From Burkholderia sp. lig30 (lineage in GTDB: Bacteria > Pseudomonadota > Gammaproteobacteria > Burkholderiales > Burkholderiaceae): a stretch of 64,000 nt of DNA. Position 1 is the first letter of the stretch, and the number at the start of each line of letters is the position of its first letter. The notes below the pieces were generated by a model. The model worked only from the letters and a program-made list of their open reading frames with translations, was not told the DNA's origin and searched no databases. The position numbers and the translations under genes were made by a program. Location of the stretch: NCBI RefSeq assembly GCF_000687455.2, contig NZ_JGVW01000022.1, positions 1 to 64,000 on the forward strand, in the 5' to 3' direction. Of the stretch, positions 38,480-47,484 are shown piece by piece.

Positions 38480-39045
38480 TCCTTTATCTGCACGGCTTCC
38501 GCTCGTCGCCGCAGTCATTCAAGTCGCGCACGCTGGCCGCGCGCCTCGCCGGGCTGGGCCGCGCGGACGAATGGCGCTGTCCGTCGCTGTCGGTCTCGCC
38601 GCTCGCGGCGGTCGCCGCGGCCGAAGCCGAAGTGGCGGGCGTGCGCGACGTGACGGTGATCGGCAGCTCGCTCGGCGGCTACTACGCGACGTGGCTCGCG
38701 GAGAAGCACGGCTGGAAGGCGGTCGTGCTGAATCCGGCCACCCATCCGCAGCGCGACCTGAAACACCATCTCGGCGAGCAGCCGCTGTGGCACGGCGGCG
38801 GCACGATCATCGTCGAGCCGCATCACCTGGACGAGCTGAACGCGCTCGCCGTGCCGGCGATCACGCGTCCCGAGCGCTACTATCTGTTCGCGGCGACGGG
38901 CGACGAAGTGCTCGACTATCGCGAGATGCTCGCCCATTACCCCGGCGCGAAGACCCGCGTGATCGAAGGCAGCGATCACGGGATCAGCGAGTTTGGCGAC
39001 TATGTCGACGACGTTTTTGCATTTTGCGACGGGAATCCGACGTAA
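38476..39045 (+). CDS. yqiA: YqiA-type esterase (alpha/beta hydrolase)
   Basis: 189 residues from a GTG that overlaps the mpl stop. Motif YLHGFRSSP at the start is the oxyanion part; nucleophile Ser in GSSLGGYYA; the catalytic His likely lies in GSDHGISEF. The YqiA/YcfP group hydrolyses short acyl esters; the natural substrate is not known. Coupled to mpl by translation. Confidence 0.88.
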   Translation: MILYLHGFRSSPQSFKSRTLAARLAGLGRADEWRCPSLSVSPLAAVAAAEAEVAGVRDVTVIGSSLGGYYATWLAEKHGWKAVVLNPATHPQRDLKHHLGEQPLWHGGGTIIVEPHHLDELNALAVPAITRPERYYLFAATGDEVLDYREMLAHYPGAKTRVIEGSDHGISEFGDYVDDVFAFCDGNPT

Positions 39046-39132
39046 AGCGGCCGCAGGCCATCGAACACCCATCATCATGCGGCGCCGTCCGTCGACGGCG
39101 GCGGCGCCCGGCAGTCTGAACGAGAGTATTGA

Positions 39133-41220
39133 GTGAACGTTTTCTTCGAGGAATCGGGTAGTTTCAAGGCAGGCAGCGTGCTGTCGCGCCAGGGCGACGC
39201 GTTTCAGGTCGAGTTGCCCGGCGGGCGGCGCGCGAAGGTGCGCGCGAAGGACGTGCTGATCGAATTCGAGAAGCCCGCCGCGAGCGAGCTGATGCAGCAG
39301 GCCGACGAGGCCGCGCAGCAGATCGATCTGGATTTCCTGTGGGAGTGCGCGCCGGCCGAGGAATTCGCGTACACGGCGCTGGCCGCCGAATACTTCGGCG
39401 CGTCGTACGGCCCCGTCGAGCGCGCGGCGCTCGTGCTGCGCCTGCACGGCTCGCCGGTGTATTTCCGCCGCAAGGGGCGCGGGCAATACCAGCGCGCGCC
39501 GGAAGAGCAGCTCAAGATGGCGCTCGCGTCGCTCGAGCGCAAGCGCCAGCAGGCGCTCGTCCAGGCGCAGTACGAGGAAGAGCTGAAGGCTGGCCGGTTG
39601 CCGGAGGCGTTCAACGGCAAGGCGCTGTCGCTGCTGACGCGGCCCGACAAGAATTCGATCGAATACAAGGCGCTCGAGGCAGCGGCCGGCGCGCGTGGCG
39701 AATCGCCCGCGCGGCTGATGCTCGAGTGCGGCGGCATCGCGTCGGCGCGCGCGCTGCACGAGGCGCGCTTCCTCGCCGAGTTCTTCCCGCACGGCACCGG
39801 CTTTCCGGCCGTCGACGTCGGCGCGCTGCCGGAGGATCTGCCGCGCGCCGATGTCGAGGCGTTCTCGATCGACGACGTCACGACGACCGAAATCGACGAT
39901 GCGTTCTCGGTCCAGCATCTCGCCGACGGCCGGGTGCGGATCGGCGTCCACATCGCGGCGCCCGCGCTCGGCATCGCGCGCGGCGACGCGATCGACGCGA
40001 TCGCGCGCGCGCGCCTGTCGACCGTCTACATGCCCGGCGACAAGATCACGATGCTGCCGGACAACGTCGTCGACGCGTTCACGCTGAAGGAGGGCGATTA
40101 CCGCCCGGCGCTGTCGCTGTACATCATCATCAATCGCGAGACGCAGGACATCGTCGCGAACGAGACGCGCGCCGAGTACGTGTTCGTCAAGAACAACCTG
40201 CGCCACAACACGCTCGATGAACTCGTCACCGAGGAGACGCTCGCCGCCGGCAGCGGCGACTATCCGCACAAGGACGACATCGCGGTGCTCTGGCCGCTCG
40301 CGCAGGCGCTGTTCGAAAAGCGCCAGCAGGCGCGCGCCGGCTACGGCCTCAAGCGCGAAGTGCAGCGCAACACCGATTACAACTTCTACGTCGACGGCGA
40401 GCACGTGTCGATCACGCCGCGCCGGCGCGGCTCGCCGCTCGACCTGATCGTCTCCGAGCTGGCGATCCTGTCGAACGCCACCTGGGGCGCGTTCCTGCAC
40501 GACCACACGGTGCCGGGCATCTACCGCTCGCAGCGCGGCTTCGGCACGCCCGGCCCGAAGCGCACGCGCATGCAGACGACGGCCGCGCCGCACGAAGGGC
40601 TCGGCGTCCCGCAATACGCATGGAGCACGTCGCCGCTGCGCCGCTACGTCGACCTCGTCAACCAGTGGCAGCTGCTCGCGTGCGTGCAGCACGGCGTCAC
40701 CGCGAAGCTCGCCGCGCCGTTCAAGCCGAAGGACGCGGATCTGTACGCGGTCGTGCAGGGCTTCGACGACACCTATTCCGCGTATGCAGACTACCAGCGC
40801 CGGATGGAATATTTCTGGTGCCTGCGGTGGCTTCGCCAGGAGGGCAGGCGGCAGGTCGTCGCGACCGTCGTGAAGGGCGATCTCGTGCGCCTCGAGGAGG
40901 TGCCGCTGCTGCTGCACGTGCCGGCGCTCGGCGTCCATGCGCGCGGCACGCGCGTGCTGCTCGACGTGATGTCGATCGACGAGCTGACGATCGAGGCGTC
41001 GGTGCGGCTGCTGAACGTGCTGGACGCGCCGGCCGTGACGAGCGGCGAAGCCGGCGAGGAGGAGGACACCGAAGCCGGCGACGAGGTGCTGCTCGACGCG
41101 GGCGACGCATCGGCCGAATCGGAGGCTGAAGCGCTCGCGGAAGCGGACGTGCCGGGCGAAGCGGAGCCGGACGGCGAAGCGGCGGCCAACAACGACAACG
41201 AGGAGGAGCGCGCATCATGA
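39133..41220 (+). CDS. RNase II-family exoribonuclease (RNB domain)
   Basis: 695 residues from a GTG start. A short N-terminal part with an SH3-like start ([17 protein letters not shown]) is followed by the RNB domain, whose catalytic signature is [17 protein letters not shown] with the metal-binding aspartates (about residue 245-265). RNB ends with [18 protein letters not shown]. The region after about 560 is only ~85 residues of S1-like fold, and then an acidic, Glu/Ala/Asp-rich tail of about 55 residues. It degrades RNA from the 3' end. The stop overlaps the aroE ATG. Confidence 0.88.
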   Translation: MNVFFEESGSFKAGSVLSRQGDAFQVELPGGRRAKVRAKDVLIEFEKPAASELMQQADEAAQQIDLDFLWECAPAEEFAYTALAAEYFGASYGPVERAALVLRLHGSPVYFRRKGRGQYQRAPEEQLKMALASLERKRQQALVQAQYEEELKAGRLPEAFNGKALSLLTRPDKNSIEYKALEAAAGARGESPARLMLECGGIASARALHEARFLAEFFPHGTGFPAVDVGALPEDLPRADVEAFSIDDVTTTEIDDAFSVQHLADGRVRIGVHIAAPALGIARGDAIDAIARARLSTVYMPGDKITMLPDNVVDAFTLKEGDYRPALSLYIIINRETQDIVANETRAEYVFVKNNLRHNTLDELVTEETLAAGSGDYPHKDDIAVLWPLAQALFEKRQQARAGYGLKREVQRNTDYNFYVDGEHVSITPRRRGSPLDLIVSELAILSNATWGAFLHDHTVPGIYRSQRGFGTPGPKRTRMQTTAAPHEGLGVPQYAWSTSPLRRYVDLVNQWQLLACVQHGVTAKLAAPFKPKDADLYAVVQGFDDTYSAYADYQRRMEYFWCLRWLRQEGRRQVVATVVKGDLVRLEEVPLLLHVPALGVHARGTRVLLDVMSIDELTIEASVRLLNVLDAPAVTSGEAGEEEDTEAGDEVLLDAGDASAESEAEALAEADVPGEAEPDGEAAANNDNEEERAS

Positions 41221-42083
41221 ACCCGGCCCGGCCGACGAGCGAGCCCGACCGCTATGCGGTGTTCGGCAATCCGGTGGCGCACAGCAAGTCGCCGTTCATC
41301 CACGCGCAGTTTGCCGCGCAGACGGGCGAGCCGATCGTCTACGAGCACCGGCTCGCGGCGCTCGACGGCTTCGAGCGCGAGGTGCGCGCCTTCATCGCCG
41401 AAGGCGGACGCGGCGCGAACGTGACCGTGCCGTTCAAGCTGGAGGCGCACGCGCTCGCCGACACGCTGTCGCCGCGCGCGGCGGCGGCCGGCGCGGTCAA
41501 CACGCTGCGTTTCGATGCCGACGGCCGCATCTACGGCGACAACACCGACGGCGTCGGCCTCGTCAGCGATATCGAGGCCAACCTCGGCGTGCGTCTCGCC
41601 GGCGCGCGCATCCTGCTGCTCGGCGCGGGCGGCGCGGCGCGCGGCGTCGTGCTGCCGATGCTCGACCGCGCGCCGCTGTCGATCACGATCGTCAATCGCA
41701 CCGCCAGCAAGGCGGAGGCGCTCGTCGGCCAGTTCACGCAGGCGGCGCACGATGCCGGCTGCACGCTGTCGGGCGGCGGGCCGGAGACGGTGCGCGCGGA
41801 GCCTTACGACGTGATCGTCAATGCGACCGCGGGCAGCCTCGATGCGGCGCTGCCGGAATGCAACCCGGCGGCGTTCGGTCCGCACACGCTCGCGTACGAC
41901 ATGATGTACGGCGCGCAGCCGACCGTGTTCATGCAGCATGCGGCGTCGCTCGGCGCACGCGCCGCGGACGGGCTCGGCATGCTGGTCGAGCAGGCCGTGG
42001 AGTCGTTCTACGTGTGGCGCGGCGTGCGGCCGGACGGCGCGCCGGTGCTGGCCGCGCTGCGTCAGGCGCTGGCCGCGCACTGA
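41217..42083 (+). CDS. aroE: Shikimate dehydrogenase
   Basis: 288 residues. Substrate-site motif NPVAHSKSP near residue 20, catalytic Lys in [13 protein letters not shown] loop [10 protein letters not shown]. It reduces 3-dehydroshikimate. Translationally coupled with the upstream exoribonuclease (ATGA), and 19 bp before mtgA. aroQ of the same pathway lies at 35042. Confidence 0.96.
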   Translation: MNPARPTSEPDRYAVFGNPVAHSKSPFIHAQFAAQTGEPIVYEHRLAALDGFEREVRAFIAEGGRGANVTVPFKLEAHALADTLSPRAAAAGAVNTLRFDADGRIYGDNTDGVGLVSDIEANLGVRLAGARILLLGAGGAARGVVLPMLDRAPLSITIVNRTASKAEALVGQFTQAAHDAGCTLSGGGPETVRAEPYDVIVNATAGSLDAALPECNPAAFGPHTLAYDMMYGAQPTVFMQHAASLGARAADGLGMLVEQAVESFYVWRGVRPDGAPVLAALRQALAAH

Positions 42084-42102
42084 GCGCGGCGAGACGGCGG
42101 GA

Positions 42103-42867
42103 ATGGCGGCATTGAGCGGTTCGCAGCGCGTGCGCGCAGCCGGTCCGACCCGGTGGGTCGTCTATGCGGGGCTGGTGTTCGCCGGCGCGTGGCTGGCGAC
42201 GCAGTTGTTCTATTTCGTGCAGATCGGCCTCTGGACGGTCGTGAATCCGGGTTCGACGGCGTTCATGCGCACCGATGCGTGGCGTCTGGCGCGCGAGGCG
42301 CGTGGAACGGCGTCGCCGGCGGGGCTGTTCGTGACGCCGATCCAGCATCAATGGGTGCCGTACGACCAGATCTCGCGCAACCTGAAGCGCGCGATCATCG
42401 CGTCGGAAGACTCGACCTTCGCGACCAACAACGGCTACGAGGTCGACGCGATCCTGCAGGCGTGGGAAAAGAACAAGGCGAAGGGCCGCATCGTCGCGGG
42501 CGGCTCGACGATCACGCAGCAACTCGCGCGCAACCTGTTCCTGTCGCGCGAGAAGAGCTATATCCGCAAGGGGCAGGAACTGATCATCACGTGGATGCTC
42601 GAGACGCTGCTCGACAAGGAGCGGATTTTCGAGATCTATCTGAATTCCGTCGAATGGGGGCAGGGCGTGTACGGCGCCGAGGCCGCCGCACGCCATTACT
42701 ACCGGATTCCCGCCGGCCGGCTAGGCGCGTGGCAATCGGCGCGGCTCGCGGTGATGCTGCCGAAGCCGCGCTATTTCGACGCGCATCGCGGCACCGCGTA
42801 CCAGGCGCAGCGCGCGGCGATCATCGCGCGGCGGATGGGCGCGGCGGCGTTGCCGCAATCCGAATAG
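42103..42867 (+). CDS. mtgA: Monofunctional peptidoglycan glycosyltransferase
   Basis: 254 residues. A single membrane anchor (about 20-40) and a GT51 domain with catalytic Glu in [10 protein letters not shown] and the conserved [16 protein letters not shown]. It polymerises lipid II without a transpeptidase domain. Start at the ATG at 42103; the long upstream frame is a shadow of aroE. Gene order aroE-mtgA is common in betaproteobacteria. Confidence 0.95.
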   Translation: MAALSGSQRVRAAGPTRWVVYAGLVFAGAWLATQLFYFVQIGLWTVVNPGSTAFMRTDAWRLAREARGTASPAGLFVTPIQHQWVPYDQISRNLKRAIIASEDSTFATNNGYEVDAILQAWEKNKAKGRIVAGGSTITQQLARNLFLSREKSYIRKGQELIITWMLETLLDKERIFEIYLNSVEWGQGVYGAEAAARHYYRIPAGRLGAWQSARLAVMLPKPRYFDAHRGTAYQAQRAAIIARRMGAAALPQSE

Positions 42868-42948
42868 CCCGGCGGCATCGCCGTGCTTCGCGTCGTCCGA
42901 CGCAGGTAAAATACGCGGTCTACCAACGGATTGACGCGAGTATCCGCC

Positions 42949-43776
42949 ATGTCTTCCCCGCTTACTTTCATCGAATCGCTGCGCGCCGCATGGCAGCGCA
43001 CGAATTCGCTGCTGTGCGTCGGTCTCGATCCCGAGCCGACGCGCTTTCCCGCCCAGTTCGACGGCCAGCCCGACGCGATCTTCGAATTCTGCCGGCAGAT
43101 CGTCGACGCGACCGCCCCGTATGCGAGCGCGTTCAAGCCGCAGATCGCGTACTTTGCCGCGCATCGCGCGGAAGATCAGCTCGAGCGCCTGATCGCGCAC
43201 ATCCATCTGCAGCATCCGGGCCTGCCGGTGATCCTCGACGCGAAGCGCGGCGACATCGGCAGCACCGCCGAGCAATACGCGCGCGAAGCGTTCGAGCGCT
43301 ATCGTGCGGACGCAGTGACGGTGAACCCGTACATGGGCTTCGATTCGGTCGAGCCGTATTTCGAGCACGACGGCAAGGGCGTGATCGTGCTGTGCCGCAC
43401 GTCGAATCCCGGCGGCTCCGACCTGCAGTTCCTCGAAACCGGCGGCCGCCCGCTGTACCAGGTCGTCGCGGACCTCGCGGCAAACAAGTGGAACGCGAAG
43501 AACGGCCAGCTCGGCCTCGTGGTCGGTGCGACGTTCCCGAAGGAAATCGAGATCGTGCGCGGCATCGTCGGCGACATGCCGCTGCTGATTCCGGGCATCG
43601 GCGCGCAGGGCGGCGACGTGCAGGCGACCGTCACTGCCGGCCGCACGGCCGACGGCGCCGGGATGATGATCAACTCGTCGCGCGCGATCCTGTACGCGAG
43701 CCGTGGCGAGGATTTCGCCGAAGCCGCGGCGCTCGCCGCGCAAAAAACCCGCGACACGATCAACGCGTATCGCTGA
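42949..43776 (+). CDS. pyrF: Orotidine 5'-phosphate decarboxylase
   Basis: 275 residues, the longer proteobacterial/mycobacterial type (PyrF type 2). Motifs [19 protein letters not shown] with the catalytic Lys, and GLVVGATFP are present. It makes UMP. An ATG six codons further upstream (42931) is possible, but [11 protein letters not shown] fits the family. A TAAAAT element at 42907-42912 may be its -10. Confidence 0.95.
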   Translation: MSSPLTFIESLRAAWQRTNSLLCVGLDPEPTRFPAQFDGQPDAIFEFCRQIVDATAPYASAFKPQIAYFAAHRAEDQLERLIAHIHLQHPGLPVILDAKRGDIGSTAEQYAREAFERYRADAVTVNPYMGFDSVEPYFEHDGKGVIVLCRTSNPGGSDLQFLETGGRPLYQVVADLAANKWNAKNGQLGLVVGATFPKEIEIVRGIVGDMPLLIPGIGAQGGDVQATVTAGRTADGAGMMINSSRAILYASRGEDFAEAAALAAQKTRDTINAYR

Positions 43777-44136
43777 GCGGGGAGCCGGGGCGGCGCGGGC
43801 GTGCCGCCGTCCCGGTTCGCACGCTGTTTCTGCTGATGCCGGAGCGTCTTGTTTCGCCGGGGCGCCATCCGTCGATCTCCGGAACCGGCCTTCGACGGCC
43901 GGGCCAGCTTGCGGCGCGCCGCGCGCGCATCGCCATCGCCATCGCCATCGCCATCGCCATCGCCATCGCCATCGCCATCGCCATCGCCATCGCCACGGCT
44001 CGCCTGAGTCACCTCGCAGGCGCTGACGCATCCGGACAAATTCCCGTCGTTTCCGCACTGCACGGCCGCGCGCCAAACGCGCGATGCTGCCGGTTGTCAT
44101 TTGTCTTTCGTCATGCTGACAAAAAGGAGCGACGCG
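43777..44136 (+). other. 360-bp gap pyrF-HAD gene: GC hairpins and a hexamer tract
   Basis: Contains a GC-rich hairpin without T-run soon after pyrF (about 43790-43816), another with TTCGA loop (about 43882-43901), and the CATCGC repeat (own entry). No terminator with a T-run and no convincing gene are visible. A promoter for the downstream gene should lie in or after the repeat. Confidence 0.5.
43928..43993 (+). repeat. Microsatellite (CATCGC)11
   Basis: Eleven perfect copies of a hexamer over 66 bp, ending 143 bp before the start of the HAD phosphatase gene and 151 bp after the pyrF stop. It is outside any gene I can support, so slippage would change spacing rather than protein. Confidence 0.97.
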
Positions 44137-45195
44137 ATGCCGATGCAGCCCCGGCGTATCCTGACCGCGCTTGTCGCTTTCCTGTGCGCGGCGTTCGCCC
44201 ACGCGGCGGAGCTCGCGCACTGGCCGGCCGACAGCGCGAAGGCGTTGAACGAGATGATCGCCGCGCATGCGCATCGCGGCGACTATGCGGTGTTCGACGC
44301 CGATAACACGACGTATCGCTACGACCTCGAGGAGGCGCTGCTGCCGTATCTGGAAAACCGGGGCGTGCTGACGCGCGAGACGCTCGACCCGTCGCTCAGG
44401 GTGATCCCGTTCCACGACGCGCCGGACTACCGGGAATCGCTGACGAGCTACTACTACCGGCTCTGCGAGATCGACGACCTCGTCTGCTACCCGTGGATCG
44501 CGCAGGCGTTCGCGGGCTTCACGCTCGCCGAGCTGAAGACGCACGTCGATGCAATGCTCGCCGACGGCAAGCCGGTTCCCGTCCGATACTGGCGGCGCGG
44601 CGCGGTGGTCGACGGCATGGTGAACCCGCCGCGTGTCTTCAAGGGGATGCAGGAGCTGTACAACGCGCTGCACGAGCACGGTATCGACGTCTACGTGATG
44701 ACGGCCGCGCACGAGGAGCTTGCGCGGCTCGTGCTGGCCGACCCGAAGTACGGCTACAACGTGAAGCCGGAAAACGTGATCGGCGTGACAACGCTGCTGC
44801 GTAACCCCGCGACAGGCGCGCTGACGACGTCGCGTCTGCAGATCCGGGCCGGCCGATACGACGAATCGGCGAACCGCGCGCTCGTGGTCACACCATTCCT
44901 GATGAACCCGATGACGTGGTACGAAGGCAAGCTCGGCTCGATCGTCGGCTGGATCGATCAGTGGAAAAAGCCGGTACTGGTCGCCGGCGACACGCCGATG
45001 TCGGACGGCTACATGCTGTTGAACGCGACCGATGTCGCGCGCGGCGGCCTGCGCGTGTGGGTCGACAAGAAGGACGCGCAGATGACGCAGATCCGCGCGT
45101 GGTCGGACGCGTCCGCCGAGCGCCAGAGGGCGCTTGGCCAGCCGGTGACGGCGGACCGGAACTGGATCGTCGTGAAGCCCGACGCGATTCAGTGA
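44137..45195 (+). CDS. Secreted HAD-family phosphatase, phosphorylcholine phosphatase-like
   Basis: 352 residues. A signal peptide (to about residue 23; LCAAFAHA then AEL) and HAD motif I FDADNTTYRYDLEE (Asp54, Asp56), motif II likely VYVMTAA, motif III/IV with Lys and VAGDTPMSDG. The sequence around motif I resembles PchP of Pseudomonas aeruginosa, which releases phosphate from phosphorylcholine in the periplasm; that substrate is inferred. AGGAG stands 7 nt before the ATG. Only a microsatellite-bearing gap lies upstream, and the convergent pncC gene downstream. Confidence 0.8.
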   Translation: MPMQPRRILTALVAFLCAAFAHAAELAHWPADSAKALNEMIAAHAHRGDYAVFDADNTTYRYDLEEALLPYLENRGVLTRETLDPSLRVIPFHDAPDYRESLTSYYYRLCEIDDLVCYPWIAQAFAGFTLAELKTHVDAMLADGKPVPVRYWRRGAVVDGMVNPPRVFKGMQELYNALHEHGIDVYVMTAAHEELARLVLADPKYGYNVKPENVIGVTTLLRNPATGALTTSRLQIRAGRYDESANRALVVTPFLMNPMTWYEGKLGSIVGWIDQWKKPVLVAGDTPMSDGYMLLNATDVARGGLRVWVDKKDAQMTQIRAWSDASAERQRALGQPVTADRNWIVVKPDAIQ

Positions 45196-45243
45196 GCGGC
45201 GCCGGTGGCCCATCGTCCGGCGGGCGGCGGCCGCCCTCGCGCG

Positions 45244-45744
45244 TCAGCGCTCGTGTTCGTCGAGCAGCTTCAGCAGTCCGCGCAGCGCATGCGTGGTCGC
45301 CTGCGTGCGGATCTGTTCGCGGTCGCCCTTGAACACGACGGTCTCGATGTCGGTATGGAGCCGGTTGCTCCACGCGAACGACACGGTGCCGACCGGCTTC
45401 TTCTCGCTGCCGCCGGCGGGCCCGGCGATGCCGGTGACGGCGAGCGCGACCTGCGCGCGGCTGTTGCGCAGCGCCCCTTCGGCCATCGCGCGCGCGACCG
45501 GCTCGCTGACGGCGCCGTGCTTGTCGATCAACTCGGCAGGCACGCCGATCATCTCGCTCTTGGCCTGGTTCGAGTACGTGACGAAGCCGCGCTCGAACCA
45601 CTGGCTGCTGCCGGAAATGTCGGTGATCGCGGCGGCGATCATGCCGCCGGTGCAGGATTCGGCGGTGGCGAGCATCAGGTGCTCGTCACGCAGCTTGTTG
45701 CCTGCGCGGATCGCAAGCTGATGGACGACGGAATCGGTTGCCAT
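45244..45744 (-). CDS. pncC: NMN deamidase of the CinA C-terminal type
   Basis: 166 residues covering only the CinA C-terminal domain. The motif TAESCTGGMIAAAITDISGSS with the catalytic Ser/Thr region and FVTYSNQAK are intact. It converts nicotinamide mononucleotide to nicotinate mononucleotide in pyridine salvage. Downstream of pgpA in the same direction; 30-bp gap. Confidence 0.93.
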   Translation of the reverse strand: MATDSVVHQLAIRAGNKLRDEHLMLATAESCTGGMIAAAITDISGSSQWFERGFVTYSNQAKSEMIGVPAELIDKHGAVSEPVARAMAEGALRNSRAQVALAVTGIAGPAGGSEKKPVGTVSFAWSNRLHTDIETVVFKGDREQIRTQATTHALRGLLKLLDEHER

Positions 45745-45774
45745 GCGAATACGGATCGGAAGGTCGAAAGGGCG

Positions 45775-46317
45775 TCACCCGGCGAACGCATGCCACAGCG
45801 CGATGACGAGCAGCGTCATGAACGCGGCGATCAGGTCGTCGAACATGATGCCGAAGCCGCCTTTCAGGTTGCGGTCGAAATAGCGGATCGGCGGCGGCTT
45901 GACCATGTCGAAGAAGCGGAAGACCAGGAACGCCGCGAGCTGTCCGGTGAAGGTCGCCGGCGTGACGAACAGCAGCACGAGCCAGATCGCGACGATCTCG
46001 TCCCAGACGGCCGGGCCCGGATCGGCGATGCCCATCTTCTTCGCGGTGAAGCCCGTCATCCAGATGCCGGCGACGAAGCCGGCCGCGATCACCACCCACC
46101 ATTGGGGCACGGTCAGGTAGCGGTTGAGCGCGACGAACGTGAGCCAGCCGAACAGCGTGCCGAACGTGCCGGGCATGAACGGCGCGAGGCCGCTGCCGAA
46201 CCCGAGCGACACGATGTGCACCGGGTGCGAGAACATGAAGCGCACGGTGGCGCGCTGCGGAGCGCGCGGCGCGGCGTCGTCGGCCGGGGCGCGCGGGGGC
46301 GTCGGGTCAGTCTGCAT
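45775..46317 (-). CDS. pgpA: Phosphatidylglycerophosphatase A
   Basis: 180 residues with three to four membrane segments. Motifs SGLAPFMPGTFGTL, VWDEIVAIWL and FDMVKPPPIRYFD are those of PgpA, which removes phosphate from phosphatidylglycerophosphate. The start at MQTDPTPP overlaps the thiL stop by 11 nt, an arrangement common in proteobacteria. A signal for translation coupling. Confidence 0.94.
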   Translation of the reverse strand: MQTDPTPPRAPADDAAPRAPQRATVRFMFSHPVHIVSLGFGSGLAPFMPGTFGTLFGWLTFVALNRYLTVPQWWVVIAAGFVAGIWMTGFTAKKMGIADPGPAVWDEIVAIWLVLLFVTPATFTGQLAAFLVFRFFDMVKPPPIRYFDRNLKGGFGIMFDDLIAAFMTLLVIALWHAFAG

Positions 46318-47344
46318 GGAAATGGTCGAAGCCGTGCAACGTGAGGGGAAGCGGCGCGCCGGCGGCATCGCGCCACGCGATTGCGGGCCGCTCCGACGGC
46401 GCGGACAAGCCGCGTATTGTACCGATTCGCGTGACCGCGACGCCCGCCGCGGCGCCTGCCGCGTCGATCGCGGCGCGCGCGGCGGCGGGCGCCGTGAAGC
46501 ACAGTTCGTAGTCGTCGCCGCCGGCGAGCGCGCAGCGCCGCTGCACGTCGGGCGGCAGCGTCGCGAGCGCGGTCGAGCGGGGCACCGCGTCGGCGTCGAC
46601 CTCGGCGCACACCCGCGAGCGTTCGAGGATGTGCTGCAGATCGCCCGCGAGGCCGTCCGAAATGTCGAGCGCCGCGTGCGCGACCCCCGCGAGCGCGCGT
46701 CCGAGCGCGATGCGCGGCTCGGGGCGCTCGAGCGCGGTCTTGAACGCGGCCGCCTCGTCCGGGCCGGCCGTCCATTCGCCGCGCGCGACGCCGAGCCCGG
46801 CGCGCGCGTCGCCGAGCGTCCCGGACACCCAGACGTCGTCGCCGTCGCGTGCGGCATCGCGCCGCAGCACGGCGTCGGGCGCGACCTCGCCGAGCACGGT
46901 GATGCACAGGTTGAGCGGCCCGCTCGTCGTGTCGCCGCCGATCAGCGCGCAGCCGAAGCGCTCGGCGAGCGCGAACATGCCGTCGCTGAACGCCTCGAGC
47001 CACGCCTCGTCGGCGCGCGGCAGCGCGCACGCGAGCGTGAACGCGCGCGGCTCGGCGCCCATCGCCGCGAGGTCGGACAGGTTGACCGCGAGCGCCTTGT
47101 GCCCGAGCGCGCCGGGCGCGACGTCGGGGAAGAAATGGCGGCCCTCGACCAGCATGTCGGTCGAAATGGCGAGCAGCTTGCCCTGGCGCGGCGCGATCAG
47201 CGCGCAATCGTCGCCGATCCCGAGCGTGGCGGCGCTCGCGGCGCGCGCCGCGCGGCCGGCGAAGAAGCGGTCGATCAGTGAAAACTCCGAGAGGGCGGCT
47301 GGCACGGCTGACAAGATCCGGGGAAGCGGTTGATTTGACGGCAT
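46307..47344 (-). CDS. thiL: Thiamine-monophosphate kinase
   Basis: 345 residues from ATG 47344. Motifs SEFSLIDRFF, TLGIGDDCALI, STDMLVEGRHF and GGDTTSGPL belong to ThiL of the PurM/ThiL fold. It makes thiamine diphosphate. The family start LSEFSLI lies 20 residues in, so a shorter start (TTG/GTG) cannot be excluded. Divergent to maeB, with 140 bp between starts. Confidence 0.93.
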   Translation of the reverse strand: MPSNQPLPRILSAVPAALSEFSLIDRFFAGRAARAASAATLGIGDDCALIAPRQGKLLAISTDMLVEGRHFFPDVAPGALGHKALAVNLSDLAAMGAEPRAFTLACALPRADEAWLEAFSDGMFALAERFGCALIGGDTTSGPLNLCITVLGEVAPDAVLRRDAARDGDDVWVSGTLGDARAGLGVARGEWTAGPDEAAAFKTALERPEPRIALGRALAGVAHAALDISDGLAGDLQHILERSRVCAEVDADAVPRSTALATLPPDVQRRCALAGGDDYELCFTAPAAARAAIDAAGAAAGVAVTRIGTIRGLSAPSERPAIAWRDAAGAPLPLTLHGFDHFHAD

Positions 47345-47484
47345 TGTACGGGGCGAAGCGCCTGATTCCGGCGTCGTTCGCTGCGTTTTTGTGACAACGG
47401 CCGTACCCGAAGCGCAGGTTGGGGGGCAAGGATTGGCGCTACAATGCACCGACTCGTTATTCTAATCCGCACGTCACGAGACAC

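Noticed and set aside
43299-44063. Minus-strand frame across the CATCGC tract coding a Gly-Asp repeat
   Set aside because: It is mostly antisense to pyrF, has no ribosome-binding site, and the repeat alone gives the odd composition.
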